Positions 11,452-12,148 of a stretch of 12,148 nucleotides of DNA are shown here, piece by piece. Source of the stretch: Syntrophomonadaceae bacterium (GTDB lineage: Bacteria; Bacillota; Syntrophomonadia; Syntrophomonadales; Syntrophomonadaceae); assembly GCA_012840625.1 (NCBI GenBank), contig DUSB01000160.1:1-12148 (forward strand), written 5' to 3'. The position numbers were made by a program, and so were the translations under genes. Position 1 is the stretch's first letter. The number at the start of each line of letters is the position of its first letter. The notes beneath the pieces were generated by a model, which did no database searches, was not told the origin of the DNA, and was given only the letters and a program-made list of their open reading frames with translations.

Positions 11452-12148
11452 CACCTCCGCCGGGCTGCTACCAGCGGAGCTGTGTTGCTGGCACCAGTGC
11501 TGTATTGTTTACTGCGAAGTCTTATCTTATATTTGGGGTGCTGTTCTTGCTTCATAGCATGTAACTCTTGCTCACCGGCTACAAATCGCTCTACATATTC
11601 ATCAACAGGGTTGTTCATGATTTCCTGGGGAGTACCTTCCTGAACAAAAATTCCTTCGCGCATTACCACCATACGGTCACCCAGGCGTATTGCTTCGTTT
11701 AAATCATGAGTAACAAATATAATAGTTTTATTAAGATCTTCTTGCAGGCGTATCAGTTGATCCTGCATTTCTCTGCGGATGAGGGGATCCAATCCACTGA
11801 AAGGCTCATCCATGAGTAAAATATCGCTATCCTGTACCAGAGCTCGTGCTATACCAACTCTTTGACACATGCCACCGGAAAGCTGGGCAGGATAATGATG
11901 TTCCCAGCCCTCCAATCCGACCTGATTAATGGCCTTACGAGCCCGTTCATTTCTTTCTTTAATATCTATTCCTTGTAGTTTCAGACCAAAGCCTACATTT
12001 TCCAAAACATTTCGGTGGGGAAGCAGACCATAGTGCTGAAAAACCATGGCGACTTCAGTGCGGCGAAACATCGTTAGTTCATGTTCATTCATCTGTACCA
12101 CGTCGCGCCCGTTGACATTAATTTCACCCCGGGTAGGGTTTATCAGAC
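11451..12148 (-). CDS. proV: Glycine betaine-type ABC transporter ATPase (ProV/OpuAA), N-terminus cut off
   Basis: About 232 C-terminal residues; the frame stays open to the window edge (…LINPTRGEINVNGRDV), so Walker A lies outside. Visible motifs are the Q-loop in MVFQHYGLLPHRNVLENV, signature LSGGMCQRVGIARAL, Walker B ILLMDEPFSGLDP and switch histidine in VTHD. The Q-loop and HRNV segment are typical of OpuAA/ProV. The signature reads SGGMC where the family almost always has SGGMR. After NPVDEYVERFVAGEQE the protein ends in a short basic tail, so the CBS domains that sense ionic strength in many ProV/OpuAA proteins are absent. Overlaps the permease start. An internal GTG (12101) is not the true start. 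Confidence 0.92.
   Translation of the reverse strand, partial: LINPTRGEINVNGRDVVQMNEHELTMFRRTEVAMVFQHYGLLPHRNVLENVGFGLKLQGIDIKERNERARKAINQVGLEGWEHHYPAQLSGGMCQRVGIARALVQDSDILLMDEPFSGLDPLIRREMQDQLIRLQEDLNKTIIFVTHDLNEAIRLGDRMVVMREGIFVQEGTPQEIMNNPVDEYVERFVAGEQELHAMKQEQHPKYKIRLRSKQYSTGASNTAPLVAARRR

Noticed and set aside
1..12148. CRISPR array, tRNA or rRNA
   Set aside because: No regularly spaced direct repeats, tRNA cloverleaf or rRNA sequence was recognised on either strand.

Overview
The window looks like chromosomal DNA of an anaerobic, Gram-positive-type bacterium, most likely Clostridia and possibly a syntrophic lineage such as Syntrophomonadaceae. This rests on strong GGAGG-type ribosome binding sites, two substrate-binding proteins made as lipoproteins, oxygen-sensitive radical SAM enzymes, a PerR-like regulator and an acyl-CoA synthetase tail. 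The taxonomic placement is inference.

Layout. Bases 2-316 are the 3' end of an acyl-CoA synthetase gene, closed by a strong intrinsic terminator. A 480-base leader follows, holding conserved promoter-region blocks, a Moco/Tuco-type riboswitch aptamer (about 577-702) and a mutually exclusive antiterminator/terminator pair (760-804). It heads a + strand operon (855-8661) of six genes: a FecCD-type permease, an ABC ATPase, a substrate-binding lipoprotein, a BioB/HmdB-like radical SAM enzyme with an unusual CX5CX2C cluster motif, a second substrate-binding lipoprotein, a radical SAM enzyme fused to half of a substrate-binding protein, and a class I SAM methyltransferase. That is seven coding regions if the fusion is counted once with the methyltransferase last. 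Taken with the riboswitch, the transporter resembles MolBCA-type molybdate/tungstate importers rather than an iron or B12 system. The role of the three SAM-using enzymes is unknown.

Bases 8662-9995 contain no intact gene but are full of readable history. After the methyltransferase come a hairpin, a GGGACRGT-type palindrome and a short remnant of a perR 3' end. Then come a remnant of the acyl-CoA synthetase 3' end, a decayed terminator, a second promoter region, a second riboswitch with its own antiterminator/terminator, a second copy of the structured element at 6104-6149, a frameshifted methyltransferase 3' end, a second copy of the hairpin and a second palindrome. The intact perR-like gene follows. 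The order matches the left-hand unit exactly. I read this as an old tandem duplication of about 8.6 kb with reciprocal loss: the left unit kept the operon and lost perR, and the right unit kept perR and lost the operon but retained an orphan riboswitch.

The right end, on the - strand, carries an ATPase and permease of a ProVW/OpuA-type (glycine betaine/quaternary amine) importer with overlapping stop and start codons. It is followed by a 58-base near-perfect palindrome and then perR with its own sigma-70-like promoter. All alignments and structures were made by eye.
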